Assembly: GCA_034670025.1 (NCBI GenBank)
Contig: JAXMOE010000002.1
Span: forward strand, 62,001 to 126,000
Origin: PGYR01 sp034670025
GTDB taxonomy: Bacteria; Bacteroidota; Ignavibacteria; Kapaibacteriales; UBA2268
Length of the DNA: 64,000 nt
Reading direction: 5' to 3'
Made by a program: the position numbers and the translations under genes. The notes beneath the pieces are model-generated. The model searched no databases. It saw only the letters and a list, made by a program, of their open reading frames with translations, and was not told the origin of the DNA. Positions 43,389-52,462 of this stretch are shown piece by piece (the first letter of the stretch is position 1; each line of letters starts with the position of its first letter).

Positions 43389-46118
43389 ATGAAATATATA
43401 GCTTTACTACTTTTATTAGCACTTAATGTTTATGGTCAATTCGAAGACCCACCGACTTATCAACCCTATAATCTAAGTTTTGAAAATGCTTCTGTGGGTT
43501 CTGTGCCTACACAGTGGATGCTCAACTCGAACTCAGAAAAGAAGGGATTTTATGCCGAAGCAACTATAGATGATCCATTCCATGGTAAATATTGCATGTC
43601 ATTGGAGCTGCCAAAAGATACAGCTGATGGGGCAGAGCTTAATGCTGCCGTAGTGCAAAGATTGGACGCTACTCCTTATAGAGGGAAGAAAATAAAAATA
43701 ACGGCTATGGTCAAAGCTGATATGTATAGCGAGGGGTACGCTGGACTATATGTTTCGGAAAGAACTACCGACAATCAATATCCTTATATTAGTACAAGTG
43801 AGGACAACCCAACAACCAAGAAAGAATGGGAGTACAAAGAAGCTACTTTGTATGTAACTAATGATGCCTTTTCTATCAATTACGGATTGTTTTTGGAAGG
43901 AAATGGAAAAGCGTGGATTGATTATGTAAGTGTAGAGGTGGTTAGTACAAACCAAGATTATGAAGCAACTACGAACTTGAGTAGTGATCTGAAAACTGAC
44001 CTATTGAATTTTTCTAAAGCGTATGGGGAAGTGAAATTCTTCCACTCTTCCGATGAAACGTATAATATAAACGAAGAAACTTATTTGTATAATAGTATAA
44101 GTAAAATCAAATCAGCTAAGAATGAAGCTGAAAGAAATAATGTGATAAAAAATAGATTAATGAGGTTAGCACCAGCTGCCGCAATATTTGAAAACAGAAA
44201 AGCTGCCGAAAAGTACAAGGTGTCAAAGCCAAAAACTGCATTAGGAAAAGTGGCAATGACACAAATAACAAACAATATATACCAGAAAAATGGTAGTTTG
44301 AACTTCGGTACGAAACGTTGGAATATTTACGATTCGCGTATGCCAAGAGAAGCATCGGCTTATCAAATAATTAATGCTAAGAACCTAAGAGGAAAGAAAC
44401 TGAATTTCAACGCAAAAGCTAAAGTCGAAGCCTTTGGCAAGGATGCTTTTGCTGAGTTGTGGTTTAGGATTGATTTGGAAGAAGAAGGGAGTAAGCCGAT
44501 AAATTATAGATATGAGAAAGAAATAACTGCCAATGAGTGGAAGGAATATTCCATGGATGTCGAAATCCCAGATAATGCAATGCAAATCAGGATTGGGTTA
44601 GTGTTTTTTGGTGAAGGTAAAGCATGGTTCGATGACACTAGTGTAGATGAGGTTGTTAATCACTCTACGGTTTCTTACAGGCCAAAGAACTTTACATTCA
44701 ACAACAAATGGCAGCCAAACCAGATAGAATATTGGCGAATACCAAATTCTGTGATTGAGTATGGTTACAGCTTTGAAGTTGATAATTCAAAAGATTCTTA
44801 TGACGGAGCATCATTATTAATTTCAACTGACAAAAAGGACTTTGTCGAACTTCCCGATGAAAATGATTATTGTGTAATAAAAGTAAAAGACGATATATGG
44901 CTTAGCTTACCTCTAACTGTTTATGTAAACAAAGAACATACTTTACCTAAAAGTGATATGGTCGGTGAAGAGCTTATCACCGCAAATCCTAACGATTATA
45001 AAGCAAAAATGTCTGTATTCATTGAAACATGGAACTACTTAAGGTATTACTCTGTTGTTGATTTTAGTGATTTGGAATGGGATAATCTATTTTTAGATTA
45101 CATAACAGAAGTTGCTGGTACTAATACAGTAGATGAATTTGAAACGATAATGAACAAGGCGTTGAAAGTAACAAATAATGTAAGAGCAGAATTTTGGAAG
45201 ACAAAGAAAAGTTTTGATTTCTTGCCTCCTTTTATCCCAGAATTTAGTGAAGCTGGAGTCACTGTTTTCAAATCTTTTAGTAATCATTTAGTAGATGGCG
45301 ACAAAATATTGAAGATTGATGGAGTAGATATAGATAGTTACCTTAATGAAAAATCTGAAAACCTACCTGGAAATAATGTAAACTGGAAACGCAAAAAAGT
45401 CTTTTATGATTTTGTCTTGGGTGAATACGAAACTGTTGTAGAACTAAAGTTAGAAAGAGCAAGAGATACAATAGATGTCAGAATTGCTCGCAACATAACG
45501 CTGAGAGAATTACATTTACTTAGACCCTTAACCTTAGAGTGGGTAACAGATGATATTATATATTTGGACGGTACTAGATTGAATGATTTTGAGTTTATGG
45601 AGCTTATGAAGCGGTTCAATTTGGCCAAAGGTATAATCATAGATTTTCGTGGCGATGCTTTGTTGTCAGAACATGTGCTTGGTTTTTTTCATAATGAAGA
45701 CTTTACCACTTACCAATGGGGTATCCAAACATTTACAAATCCTTGCTCAGAGCCAATTAGGGACAATATAAAAGGACATGTAAAAGCAAAGCAATCTGAG
45801 TTATCTCAGAATGTCATATTTCTTTCAGATGGGTCTAGTGTGGGGAAATCGGAAACTATACTGAGGTTAGCAAAGCACTACGATATAGGCACAATAGTAG
45901 GTGAAAGTACTGTTGGCTCTTATGACATATTGACAAGTGTAAGATTACCAGCTTTTTATAATTTGTCTATTAGTGTTTACCCTATTTCATTTGATAATGA
46001 TAAAAATATAAAGTTTAAACCAATAACACCAGACGTACTTGTGAGTGGTAATCAGGACTACCCAAATGACCCTAAGGTTAATAAAGCAATAGAATTATTA
46101 GAGAGCAAAATAAAGTAA
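43389..46118 (+). CDS. Large secreted S41-like protein with two carbohydrate-binding-type modules
   Basis: 909 residues with a short signal peptide (MKYIALLLLLALNVYG). Two related beta-jelly-roll modules are visible (about 25-185 and 290-425), each ending in GNGKAWIDYVSVE or GEGKAWFDDTSVD, the pattern of carbohydrate-binding or CIA30-like modules. A helical linker separates them. The C-terminal part (about 610-909) resembles the S41 protease fold: a PDZ-like loop (DGDKILKIDGVDIDSYL) and the S41 core VIFLSDGSSVGKSETIL with candidate Ser, then IVGESTVGSYDI where many family members have Lys or another polar pair. Catalytic activity is uncertain. Confidence 0.68.
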   Translation: MKYIALLLLLALNVYGQFEDPPTYQPYNLSFENASVGSVPTQWMLNSNSEKKGFYAEATIDDPFHGKYCMSLELPKDTADGAELNAAVVQRLDATPYRGKKIKITAMVKADMYSEGYAGLYVSERTTDNQYPYISTSEDNPTTKKEWEYKEATLYVTNDAFSINYGLFLEGNGKAWIDYVSVEVVSTNQDYEATTNLSSDLKTDLLNFSKAYGEVKFFHSSDETYNINEETYLYNSISKIKSAKNEAERNNVIKNRLMRLAPAAAIFENRKAAEKYKVSKPKTALGKVAMTQITNNIYQKNGSLNFGTKRWNIYDSRMPREASAYQIINAKNLRGKKLNFNAKAKVEAFGKDAFAELWFRIDLEEEGSKPINYRYEKEITANEWKEYSMDVEIPDNAMQIRIGLVFFGEGKAWFDDTSVDEVVNHSTVSYRPKNFTFNNKWQPNQIEYWRIPNSVIEYGYSFEVDNSKDSYDGASLLISTDKKDFVELPDENDYCVIKVKDDIWLSLPLTVYVNKEHTLPKSDMVGEELITANPNDYKAKMSVFIETWNYLRYYSVVDFSDLEWDNLFLDYITEVAGTNTVDEFETIMNKALKVTNNVRAEFWKTKKSFDFLPPFIPEFSEAGVTVFKSFSNHLVDGDKILKIDGVDIDSYLNEKSENLPGNNVNWKRKKVFYDFVLGEYETVVELKLERARDTIDVRIARNITLRELHLLRPLTLEWVTDDIIYLDGTRLNDFEFMELMKRFNLAKGIIIDFRGDALLSEHVLGFFHNEDFTTYQWGIQTFTNPCSEPIRDNIKGHVKAKQSELSQNVIFLSDGSSVGKSETILRLAKHYDIGTIVGESTVGSYDILTSVRLPAFYNLSISVYPISFDNDKNIKFKPITPDVLVSGNQDYPNDPKVNKAIELLESKIK

Positions 46119-46244
46119 TCTACGACTAATGCAATAATAATATTATAATTATTTGTAACCAAATGGGTATATTTCGTTTTATATAGAAAAGGTTTACGGA
46201 CAATTTTCGTTAACTTAATATAAAATGAATAACGCAATTAGAAT

Positions 46245-49200
46245 ATGAATTTGATTAAAAGCTTTTTAATAGTTGTAATTACCTTAATAGCCACAACTTC
46301 TGCCTATACCCAGTTTGGCAAAAACAGGGTGCAGTACCAGGAGTTTGATTGGAAATACATAGAAACTAAACACTTCGATATTTACTTTCACCAAGGTGGA
46401 GAATATTTGGCCAAATTTGCAGCCGTAGAAGCAGAACGAGCTTTGGGTTCGATAGAAAGCAATCTGAAATATAATATGAAGATGCGTTTATCATTCATAG
46501 TATTTAACTCGCACAACCAATTCCAACAGAATAATATTATAAACGCATTCTTATCAGAAAATGTTGGTGGTGTTACTCAGCTTTTCAAAAACAGAATTGT
46601 AGTTCCTTATCAAGGGGATTACGAGCAATTCCGTCATGTTATTCATCACGAGTTAGTACACGGTGTACTCAATGATATGTTCCACGGTGGTACAATTCAG
46701 TCTTCAATTCGTAATCAAGGGTATTTTATTCCAGGTTGGCTCAATGAGGGACTGTGTGAATACTTAAGTAATGATGGTATGGACACTCAGACAGATGTGT
46801 TTATGCGTGACGTTGCTATAAGTGAAGACCTACCTACATTACAAAGGATTAGGGGCTATGCTCAGTACCGAGTAGGACAGACTTTCTATTGGTATATTGC
46901 TGATAAGTATGGGAAAGAAAAAGTTGCTGATTTCATTAATCGTTTGAATATACACAAAAACTTAGAAGTTGCTTTCAAAAGTAGTTTTGATATGGATTTG
47001 GAAGAGTTCAATGAAATGTGGGAAAGGGATATAAAGCGAATTTATTGGCCCGATTTGGAGAAGTTTAAATCATTACCAGAAATAGCTGATAGAATAACAA
47101 AGAGAAAAAAACTAGAAAACTTTTACAACTCTGCTCCTTCTATATCGCCAAATGGTGATAAGATGGCATTTATTTCTGAACAAGGCGGAGTGTTTGTAGT
47201 CGCCGTTATGGATGATTTGGATGATATGAGTTCTATTAGACCATTAGTGTCGAGTTTTAGAAGACAAGACTTTGAAGATCTAAATATGCTTACACCAGGT
47301 ATATCTTGGAATCCCACTGGAGACACTATTGCAATATCTGCAAAATCAGGTGGGCAAGACGCAGTATTCATTACTGAGGTAGAAACTGGTGCTTATGAAA
47401 AACTAACTTGGGGACTTCATTCTATTTCGTCTGTTACTTGGTCGCCCGATGGGACAAAATTAGCTTTCATTGCAACTGAAGAAGAACAAAGCGATGTTTA
47501 TGTATATGACAAAGAAAGCAAATCTTTAGAGAATATGACAAATGATCTTTTTACTGATGAAGTGCCAGCTTGGTCACCAGACTCAAAGTCATTATATTTT
47601 ATATCTGACAGAGGTAGCAAAACTGTAACTAACATCAACGCAGCTGACATGAAAATGTGGGATTTTGACTATGGTAATAATGATATATATAAGATAAATA
47701 TAGATTCAAAAGATATTGAAAGAATTACAAACGATCCAGAAAATAAGAAAACTTCTGTAGCTGTTAATTCTGATGACAGCAAACTTCTTTATATTTCAGA
47801 CCAGAATGGTATAGGGAATATTTATGCAAAAAATATGGTGTCTGGTAACAGCCGTCCTCTCACTAATTCATTGCAGGGCATCACCCAACTATCATTAGCT
47901 AAGGACGACAGTAAAGTTTTATTTGGAACTCAGATAGATGGGGGATATGATATATTTTCATTAGATTATCCTTTTGACATTGATCTAAAAATGGAGAACT
48001 TACCACTTACTGACTTCAAAAGAACACAAGCCAAAAGAGATAGCTTAATAGCTGCAATAAACAATAAAGATGTTGATTCCGTTTCCACTAAGGAAGATAA
48101 CGAACTTATAAGCTATGGCGATTTTAATATTGATTTTGAGAATCAAGAGATTGTTAAGCCAAATCAGAGAGTTCAGATAGTTAATAATAATGAAAATGAA
48201 GAGTATGATGAAAATTTTAGAATTAAAGATTATAAGCTAAAATTCTCACCAGATATTGTGCTTGCCAATCCAGGTTATAGCACTTTTTTCGGTGCTCAGG
48301 GTAGTGTACAAATGCTTTATAGTGATGAGTTAGGTGACCATCAGCTCTATTTCCAAGCTAATTTGCTCATTGACTTGAGGAATAGTAATTTCTTTGGTGC
48401 ATATAGCTATTTGCCTGGAATAATAGATTATAGATTTTCTGCTTTCCACTATGCTGGATTTACTGCTCCTGCAATTGGGTCGGTACTTAGGTTCAGAAAC
48501 TACGGAACTACAGTATCTGCACAGTATCCGTTTGACTTGTTCAACAGAGCTGAGCTAAATATGACTTGGTATAACTTATCTAAAACAGATGTGTTAAATG
48601 CAGGTGTGCCTTCAGACACTCGTACATTGGTAGTTCCTGAATTCAAATATGTTCACGATGATGTATTATTTGGACTTTACGGTCCTAGAGAAGGAACAAG
48701 GTATAATTTCTCAGTATTGGGTAGCCCTAATATATTTAGTGATGGCTTAGAGTTTTTTACATTTGAAACAGATATTCGCACTTACCATCCAATCTCTGAT
48801 TTTATGGGGTTTGCATTCAAATTCACTAGTGGTGCGAGCTTTGGTGACGATGCACAAAACTTCTACTTGGGTGGTACAGACAATTGGCTTAACAGAAGAT
48901 TCAAAAATGACAGATTGCCATTCAATGACCCAGAAGACTTTGCATTTATGAATTTTAAATATCCAATGCGTGGGTATTCGATAGCAGAAAGTAGAGGAAC
49001 AAAGTATTTTTTAACTAATGCAGAGTTCAGATTCCCTATGCTCACAGCATTAGTTGCGGGGCCACTACCAATTCTGATACAAGGAGTCATGGGGGCTGTG
49101 TTTATAGACGTTGGTGCAGCTTGGGACGATAACTTTAACCCAACAAAAATTACAAACCCACTTACATTCAAAAAAGAATATGATGATCTTATGATTTCAT

Positions 49201-49322
49201 CAGGTCTTGGTATTCGAAGTTATGTTCTGGGATTACCAGTGAAGTTAGATATAGCTTGGTCCAAATCTTATGACAATTGGTCCGAACCACAATACCTATT
49301 CTCACTTGGTTACGACTTCTAA
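46245..49322 (+). CDS. Giant MA-clan peptidase / PD40 propeller / beta-barrel protein
   Basis: 1025 residues. Signal peptide about 1-20. Domain 1 (about 25-270) is a gluzincin-like peptidase MA domain: HELVH at 135-139 and the third ligand Glu in W-L-N-E-G (168). Domain 2 (about 290-580) is a TolB/PD40 six-bladed propeller with SISPNGDKMAFIS, ISWNPTGDTIAIS, VTWSPDGTKLAFIA and PAWSPDSKSLYFIS. Domain 3 (about 660-1025) is a surface-antigen/BamA-like barrel ending SLGYDF, with a C-terminal Phe. This fusion is typical of FCB-group outer membrane proteins. It would be a barrel-anchored metalloprotease; substrate unknown. Confidence 0.85.
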   Translation: MNLIKSFLIVVITLIATTSAYTQFGKNRVQYQEFDWKYIETKHFDIYFHQGGEYLAKFAAVEAERALGSIESNLKYNMKMRLSFIVFNSHNQFQQNNIINAFLSENVGGVTQLFKNRIVVPYQGDYEQFRHVIHHELVHGVLNDMFHGGTIQSSIRNQGYFIPGWLNEGLCEYLSNDGMDTQTDVFMRDVAISEDLPTLQRIRGYAQYRVGQTFYWYIADKYGKEKVADFINRLNIHKNLEVAFKSSFDMDLEEFNEMWERDIKRIYWPDLEKFKSLPEIADRITKRKKLENFYNSAPSISPNGDKMAFISEQGGVFVVAVMDDLDDMSSIRPLVSSFRRQDFEDLNMLTPGISWNPTGDTIAISAKSGGQDAVFITEVETGAYEKLTWGLHSISSVTWSPDGTKLAFIATEEEQSDVYVYDKESKSLENMTNDLFTDEVPAWSPDSKSLYFISDRGSKTVTNINAADMKMWDFDYGNNDIYKINIDSKDIERITNDPENKKTSVAVNSDDSKLLYISDQNGIGNIYAKNMVSGNSRPLTNSLQGITQLSLAKDDSKVLFGTQIDGGYDIFSLDYPFDIDLKMENLPLTDFKRTQAKRDSLIAAINNKDVDSVSTKEDNELISYGDFNIDFENQEIVKPNQRVQIVNNNENEEYDENFRIKDYKLKFSPDIVLANPGYSTFFGAQGSVQMLYSDELGDHQLYFQANLLIDLRNSNFFGAYSYLPGIIDYRFSAFHYAGFTAPAIGSVLRFRNYGTTVSAQYPFDLFNRAELNMTWYNLSKTDVLNAGVPSDTRTLVVPEFKYVHDDVLFGLYGPREGTRYNFSVLGSPNIFSDGLEFFTFETDIRTYHPISDFMGFAFKFTSGASFGDDAQNFYLGGTDNWLNRRFKNDRLPFNDPEDFAFMNFKYPMRGYSIAESRGTKYFLTNAEFRFPMLTALVAGPLPILIQGVMGAVFIDVGAAWDDNFNPTKITNPLTFKKEYDDLMISSGLGIRSYVLGLPVKLDIAWSKSYDNWSEPQYLFSLGYDF

Positions 49323-49323
49323 T

Positions 49324-49923
49324 TTAGAACAGATATTGGAAAAAGCCCACGAAAGTAGATGGGTCTAACAAGACAGTAATAGCTAACCCGGCAACAGCCC
49401 CCCACAAGTGAGCGTTGTGATTGATATTATCAGCGGACTGTTTATCAGCATACCAACAATAGACCAGATAGAGTACCGCGAAAATAGGAGCTGGTATTGG
49501 AATCGGAATAAACATAATATACAAACTCATAGAAGGATCGTAGAGAATAAAGCTAAATAGTAGCCCAGAAATTGCTCCAGAAGCACCCAAAGCAGCATAG
49601 CGTGGATTATCCTTATTTCTAACGTAAGTCATTACGTCAGCAAGTATCATAGAACCAATGTAAACAATCAGGAATTGCATACCACTAGTTATCGCTTCAT
49701 ATCTGAATGCAAAGAAGTAGAAAGTTAGCATATTAAAACCCATGTGCATCAGGTCAGCGTGGATAAATCCGCTGGTCAGAAATCTGTACCACTCGTTGTT
49801 GTGTTTCACTGCATAAGGACTAAGTACAAGTTTACTATAAAGAGATTGCTTTTTGTACATTACAAAAAGTGTGATTGCTAAAGTAGATAAAAATGTGATT
49901 AATGCTACTGGTGAATTGGTCAT
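49324..49923 (-). CDS. Rhomboid family intramembrane serine protease
   Basis: 199 residues with six hydrophobic segments. The catalytic Ser115 lies in GASGAISG (113-120) and the catalytic His172 in AHLWGAVAG; the stabilising H60-x-x-x-N64 in loop/TM2 (HMGFN) is present, and the W-R region (YRFLTSGFIHADLMH) is typical. It cleaves transmembrane segments in the inner membrane. Third gene of an operon after a histidine kinase and a gamma-CA-like gene; its stop is 1 base from the stop of the convergent barrel-peptidase gene. Confidence 0.95.
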   Translation of the reverse strand: MTNSPVALITFLSTLAITLFVMYKKQSLYSKLVLSPYAVKHNNEWYRFLTSGFIHADLMHMGFNMLTFYFFAFRYEAITSGMQFLIVYIGSMILADVMTYVRNKDNPRYAALGASGAISGLLFSFILYDPSMSLYIMFIPIPIPAPIFAVLYLVYCWYADKQSADNINHNAHLWGAVAGLAITVLLDPSTFVGFFQYLF

Positions 49924-49932
49924 CTTACAGTC

Positions 49933-50535
49933 CTATTTTGTCTTTTCTTCTTTCCAAGTCTTGTATTTATTTTCTTGTTTATTTCTATGTGCTGGTACTT
50001 CTCTTAGTGGTTCGCATGGCTTTAGTGAATCTCTCATATCTTGTGGTAGCTGCTGATATAGCTTCGTACCTTCGGTCTTCCAATGTAGCATATCGTCCGA
50101 AACATCTTTTACTACTTTTGCTGGATTGCCAACTACTATTTTTCTGTCCGGTATTTCCATTTCGGCTGGCACAAAACACAATGCCCCAACAACACAGCCG
50201 CTGCCTATCACAGCATTATCCATTACCACAGCATTCATACCAATTAAGCTGTTCTTGCCAATACATGCACCATGAATAATAGCCCCATGCCCAATGTGTG
50301 CTGATTCTTCTAACACAACAGTAACACCAGGAAACATGTGGATAGTGCAGTTTTCTTGTACGTTGCACCCATCTTTGATTATTATACCACCCCAATCGCC
50401 ACGAATGGCGGCACCTGGACCAATGTAAACATCTTTGCCGATTATTACATTTCCAGTAACAGTAGCATTTGGGTGAATATAAGCAGATTCGTCTATTACG
50501 GGCTTATAGCCGTCAAATTCAAAAATATTAGCCAT
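49933..50535 (-). CDS. Left-handed beta-helix protein of the gamma-carbonic anhydrase / PaaY-CaiE family
   Basis: 200 residues. Hexapeptide repeats (PNATVTGNVIIGKDVYIGPGA; VVLEESAHIGHGAIIHGACIGKNSLIG) build a left-handed beta-helix. Zinc ligands of the gamma-CA type are present: IHMF and the H-x-x-x-x-H of HIGHGAIIH. The C-terminus LYQQLPQDMRDSLKPCEPL and PAHR are characteristic of the PaaY/CaiE branch, whose members act as thioesterases or of unknown role. Which it is here cannot be told. It starts at the base after the histidine kinase stop. Confidence 0.9.
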   Translation of the reverse strand: MANIFEFDGYKPVIDESAYIHPNATVTGNVIIGKDVYIGPGAAIRGDWGGIIIKDGCNVQENCTIHMFPGVTVVLEESAHIGHGAIIHGACIGKNSLIGMNAVVMDNAVIGSGCVVGALCFVPAEMEIPDRKIVVGNPAKVVKDVSDDMLHWKTEGTKLYQQLPQDMRDSLKPCEPLREVPAHRNKQENKYKTWKEEKTK

Positions 50536-51771
50536 TTATACGGGTATTTTTATAGTTATTTTTGTTCCTTTGTTCTCTTCGCTTTCTATTCGCATTTCCC
50601 CGTTCAGAAGTTTCAAATTGTGTTCCACTATTGATAGTCCCAAACCAGTACCTTTTATCAAGCTAGAGGTTTTGTCTTCTCGTTTGAATGGTTCAGTTAT
50701 TGTACTCAAACTTTCTTTTGATATACCAATACCATTGTCTTCAACTAAAATGAAGCATACTTTTCCTTCTATAAATGCAGAAAGGACTATTTCAGGATTA
50801 TTAGAACTATATTTTATTGAGTTAGATAACAAATTATTCATAATTTGGTTGAGTAATAACTTGTCAGATTTTATTTTTAACGAATCTATTTTAAAGTTCA
50901 GAGTAACTAACTTTTTGTATTTGTTATTACTTTCGATTAGCTCTTTAATTTCATCAACTAAATCCAATTCAGAGTTAGAAACCTTAATTTCCCCTTGCTC
51001 CAATTTACCTAAGTTTAATATGTTTTCCATTAGGTTTACCATATTGTCTATAGACTTATCTATTTTAACCAAGTTTTGAGCAAATTTATCATCGTCTTGC
51101 CTTTCATAAGATTTTTCTAACAAGTATAGTGTAGCTTGGATGACAGTGAGTGGAGTTCTAAATTCATGCGAAACCATAGATATGAATTTTGTTTTGAGCT
51201 TGTTCAGCTCCATTTCCTTTTCTAAAGCTTCTTCTAATTCCTTTTTTATTACTCTTAATTCCTGTTCAGAGTTTAGTCTTTTTTTGTTTTCAGTAACTAA
51301 ATTTTGATTAGTAGCTTCTAAATCTTCGCTTCTCTGTTTTACCTGATCTTCTAATTGTTTTATTAAGTTGTCTAATTCGCCAGTTTCAATGTTATCTATG
51401 TCTAATTCTTCTACAATAACACCAATTCCAGTGATTTTATTGTCCTTATTTCTTAATGGGAAATAACTGTCTTTGTAATAATGTCTTTCAAAGTCTTCAT
51501 TGCCGTACTCTTCTAATAAACTAAAACTTTTACCAGCGAGGGCTTTGTCGAAGTTGTATTTTGCTTTGTTTCTGTCATTTTCATTCCCAATGTAATTTAA
51601 CAATGAGGTCTCTAATAAAATATCTTTACCCCAAATGTTATTCATAATTTGCTTATGTCTCTCGTTGAAAACCAAATAACGATAATCAGTATCTAATGCA
51701 AAAACGACAACATTATTGTCAGCATTTATGAACTGCTCTATATCAACTATGTTTCTTATGAAATTGCTCAT
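50536..51771 (-). CDS. Soluble PAS sensor histidine kinase
   Basis: 411 residues without signal or membrane segment. PAS domain about 15-125 (VVVFALDTDYRYLVFNERH, ITGIGVIVEELD). A coiled coil (about 135-195) leads to HisKA with the phospho-accepting His202 in MVSHEFRTPLTV, and to a HATPase domain with N-box MNNLLSNSIKYSS, G1 DNGIGI and G2 GTGLGLSIVEHN. Senses something in the cytoplasm through PAS (no Cys or heme-type pocket seen). No response regulator is nearby, so it is an orphan. First gene of the gCA-rhomboid operon. Confidence 0.95.
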   Translation of the reverse strand: MSNFIRNIVDIEQFINADNNVVVFALDTDYRYLVFNERHKQIMNNIWGKDILLETSLLNYIGNENDRNKAKYNFDKALAGKSFSLLEEYGNEDFERHYYKDSYFPLRNKDNKITGIGVIVEELDIDNIETGELDNLIKQLEDQVKQRSEDLEATNQNLVTENKKRLNSEQELRVIKKELEEALEKEMELNKLKTKFISMVSHEFRTPLTVIQATLYLLEKSYERQDDDKFAQNLVKIDKSIDNMVNLMENILNLGKLEQGEIKVSNSELDLVDEIKELIESNNKYKKLVTLNFKIDSLKIKSDKLLLNQIMNNLLSNSIKYSSNNPEIVLSAFIEGKVCFILVEDNGIGISKESLSTITEPFKREDKTSSLIKGTGLGLSIVEHNLKLLNGEMRIESEENKGTKITIKIPV

Positions 51772-51837
51772 AGTGCAATATACAAAATCTATTTAATAAT
51801 TCTTTTTATATAATTGAATTTGATGGGAGTAGCCAAA

Positions 51838-51867
51838 AAAAAACACCCCGAACCGAAGTTCAGGGTG
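51838..51867 (-). terminator. Strong terminator with UUCG loop
   Basis: On the minus strand a 10-bp stem with one G-U pair (51858-51867 with 51844-51853) closes a TTCG tetraloop and runs into nine or so Ts. It ends the transcript of the DUF937-like gene or of the possible small RNA upstream of it and isolates the histidine kinase. Confidence 0.88.
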
Positions 51868-51952
51868 CGTTTCAACAGGAGGACCTATGAAATATAGGGT
51901 TGTACTTCTCAGTACATATTCTAAGACGTGATACAATTGAAGTTAATTGTAT
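51838..51952 (-). ncRNA. Possible structured small RNA or 3' UTR
   Basis: Four hairpins follow each other on the minus strand in about 115 bases: ATACAATT/AATTGTAT (51931-51952), TGTACT-TCTC-AGTACA type (51901-51916, 6-bp stem), CCTAT/ATAGG (51884-51898), then the UUCG terminator. The single strand between the last two holds CCUCCU, complementary to a Shine-Dalgarno sequence. No promoter was recognised; it could equally be the 3' untranslated region of the DUF937-like gene 43 bases upstream. It matches no RNA family I know. Confidence 0.35.
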
Positions 51953-51994
51953 ATAGTTTGATGTTTTTCTGTCTAATAGCTGACAAAATTGTCT

Positions 51995-52432
51995 TTATTT
52001 AAAAAAGCCACCAACTTTATCTGCCAAACCACCCAAATCGCCACCACCAAATATGTCTGTAATCGGTGAAGAGTCGTCGTCTGGGGTCTCTGAATTCTTA
52101 TTTGTAATCAAGTTTATAATTATTGGTACAACAGTTGAAGTTATACTTGTCGCCTTCTCGCTTGAGAAGCCTAATTTTTCAATTAATCCAGTTACTATTC
52201 CACCAGTAATGTCTGATTGTAATGAATCAGCACCTGTTGTGTTTGGCTTGTCACTGAACAGGTTCATAACAGAATTTAGTCCATCACCCATAAGTGATTT
52301 GCCAATTTTTTCACCAGCAACACTCTGAACTACGCCCATTATGCCGTCCATTTGTGAGCTATCTACTCCTTCTTCTGATTGTAGTTTTGAACCAACTTCG
52401 TTTTTTAACTGACCTAATATTGTATCTAACAT
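51995..52432 (-). CDS. DUF937/YidB-like helical protein
   Basis: 145 residues and no signal peptide. The start MLDTILGQLKNEVGSKL and Gly-rich helices, with the later SDITGGIVTGLIEKLGFSSEKATSITS and a Gly/Asp-rich end (DIFGGGDLGGLADKVGGFF), are the pattern of a widespread FCB-group hypothetical family related to DUF937. Function unknown. Downstream of the SIMPL gene by 30 bases on the same strand, probably co-transcribed. Confidence 0.65.
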   Translation of the reverse strand: MLDTILGQLKNEVGSKLQSEEGVDSSQMDGIMGVVQSVAGEKIGKSLMGDGLNSVMNLFSDKPNTTGADSLQSDITGGIVTGLIEKLGFSSEKATSITSTVVPIIINLITNKNSETPDDDSSPITDIFGGGDLGGLADKVGGFFK

Positions 52433-52462
52433 TTACACTCCTAATTAAAATATATTTTAAAA

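Noticed and set aside
51885..51935. 14-codon plus-strand mini-frame with AGGAGG (MKYRVVLLSTYSKT)
   Set aside because: The start is well placed, but the peptide is very short, lies opposite the hairpin array and has no promoter or terminator on that strand. Noted as an alternative reading of the possible small RNA.
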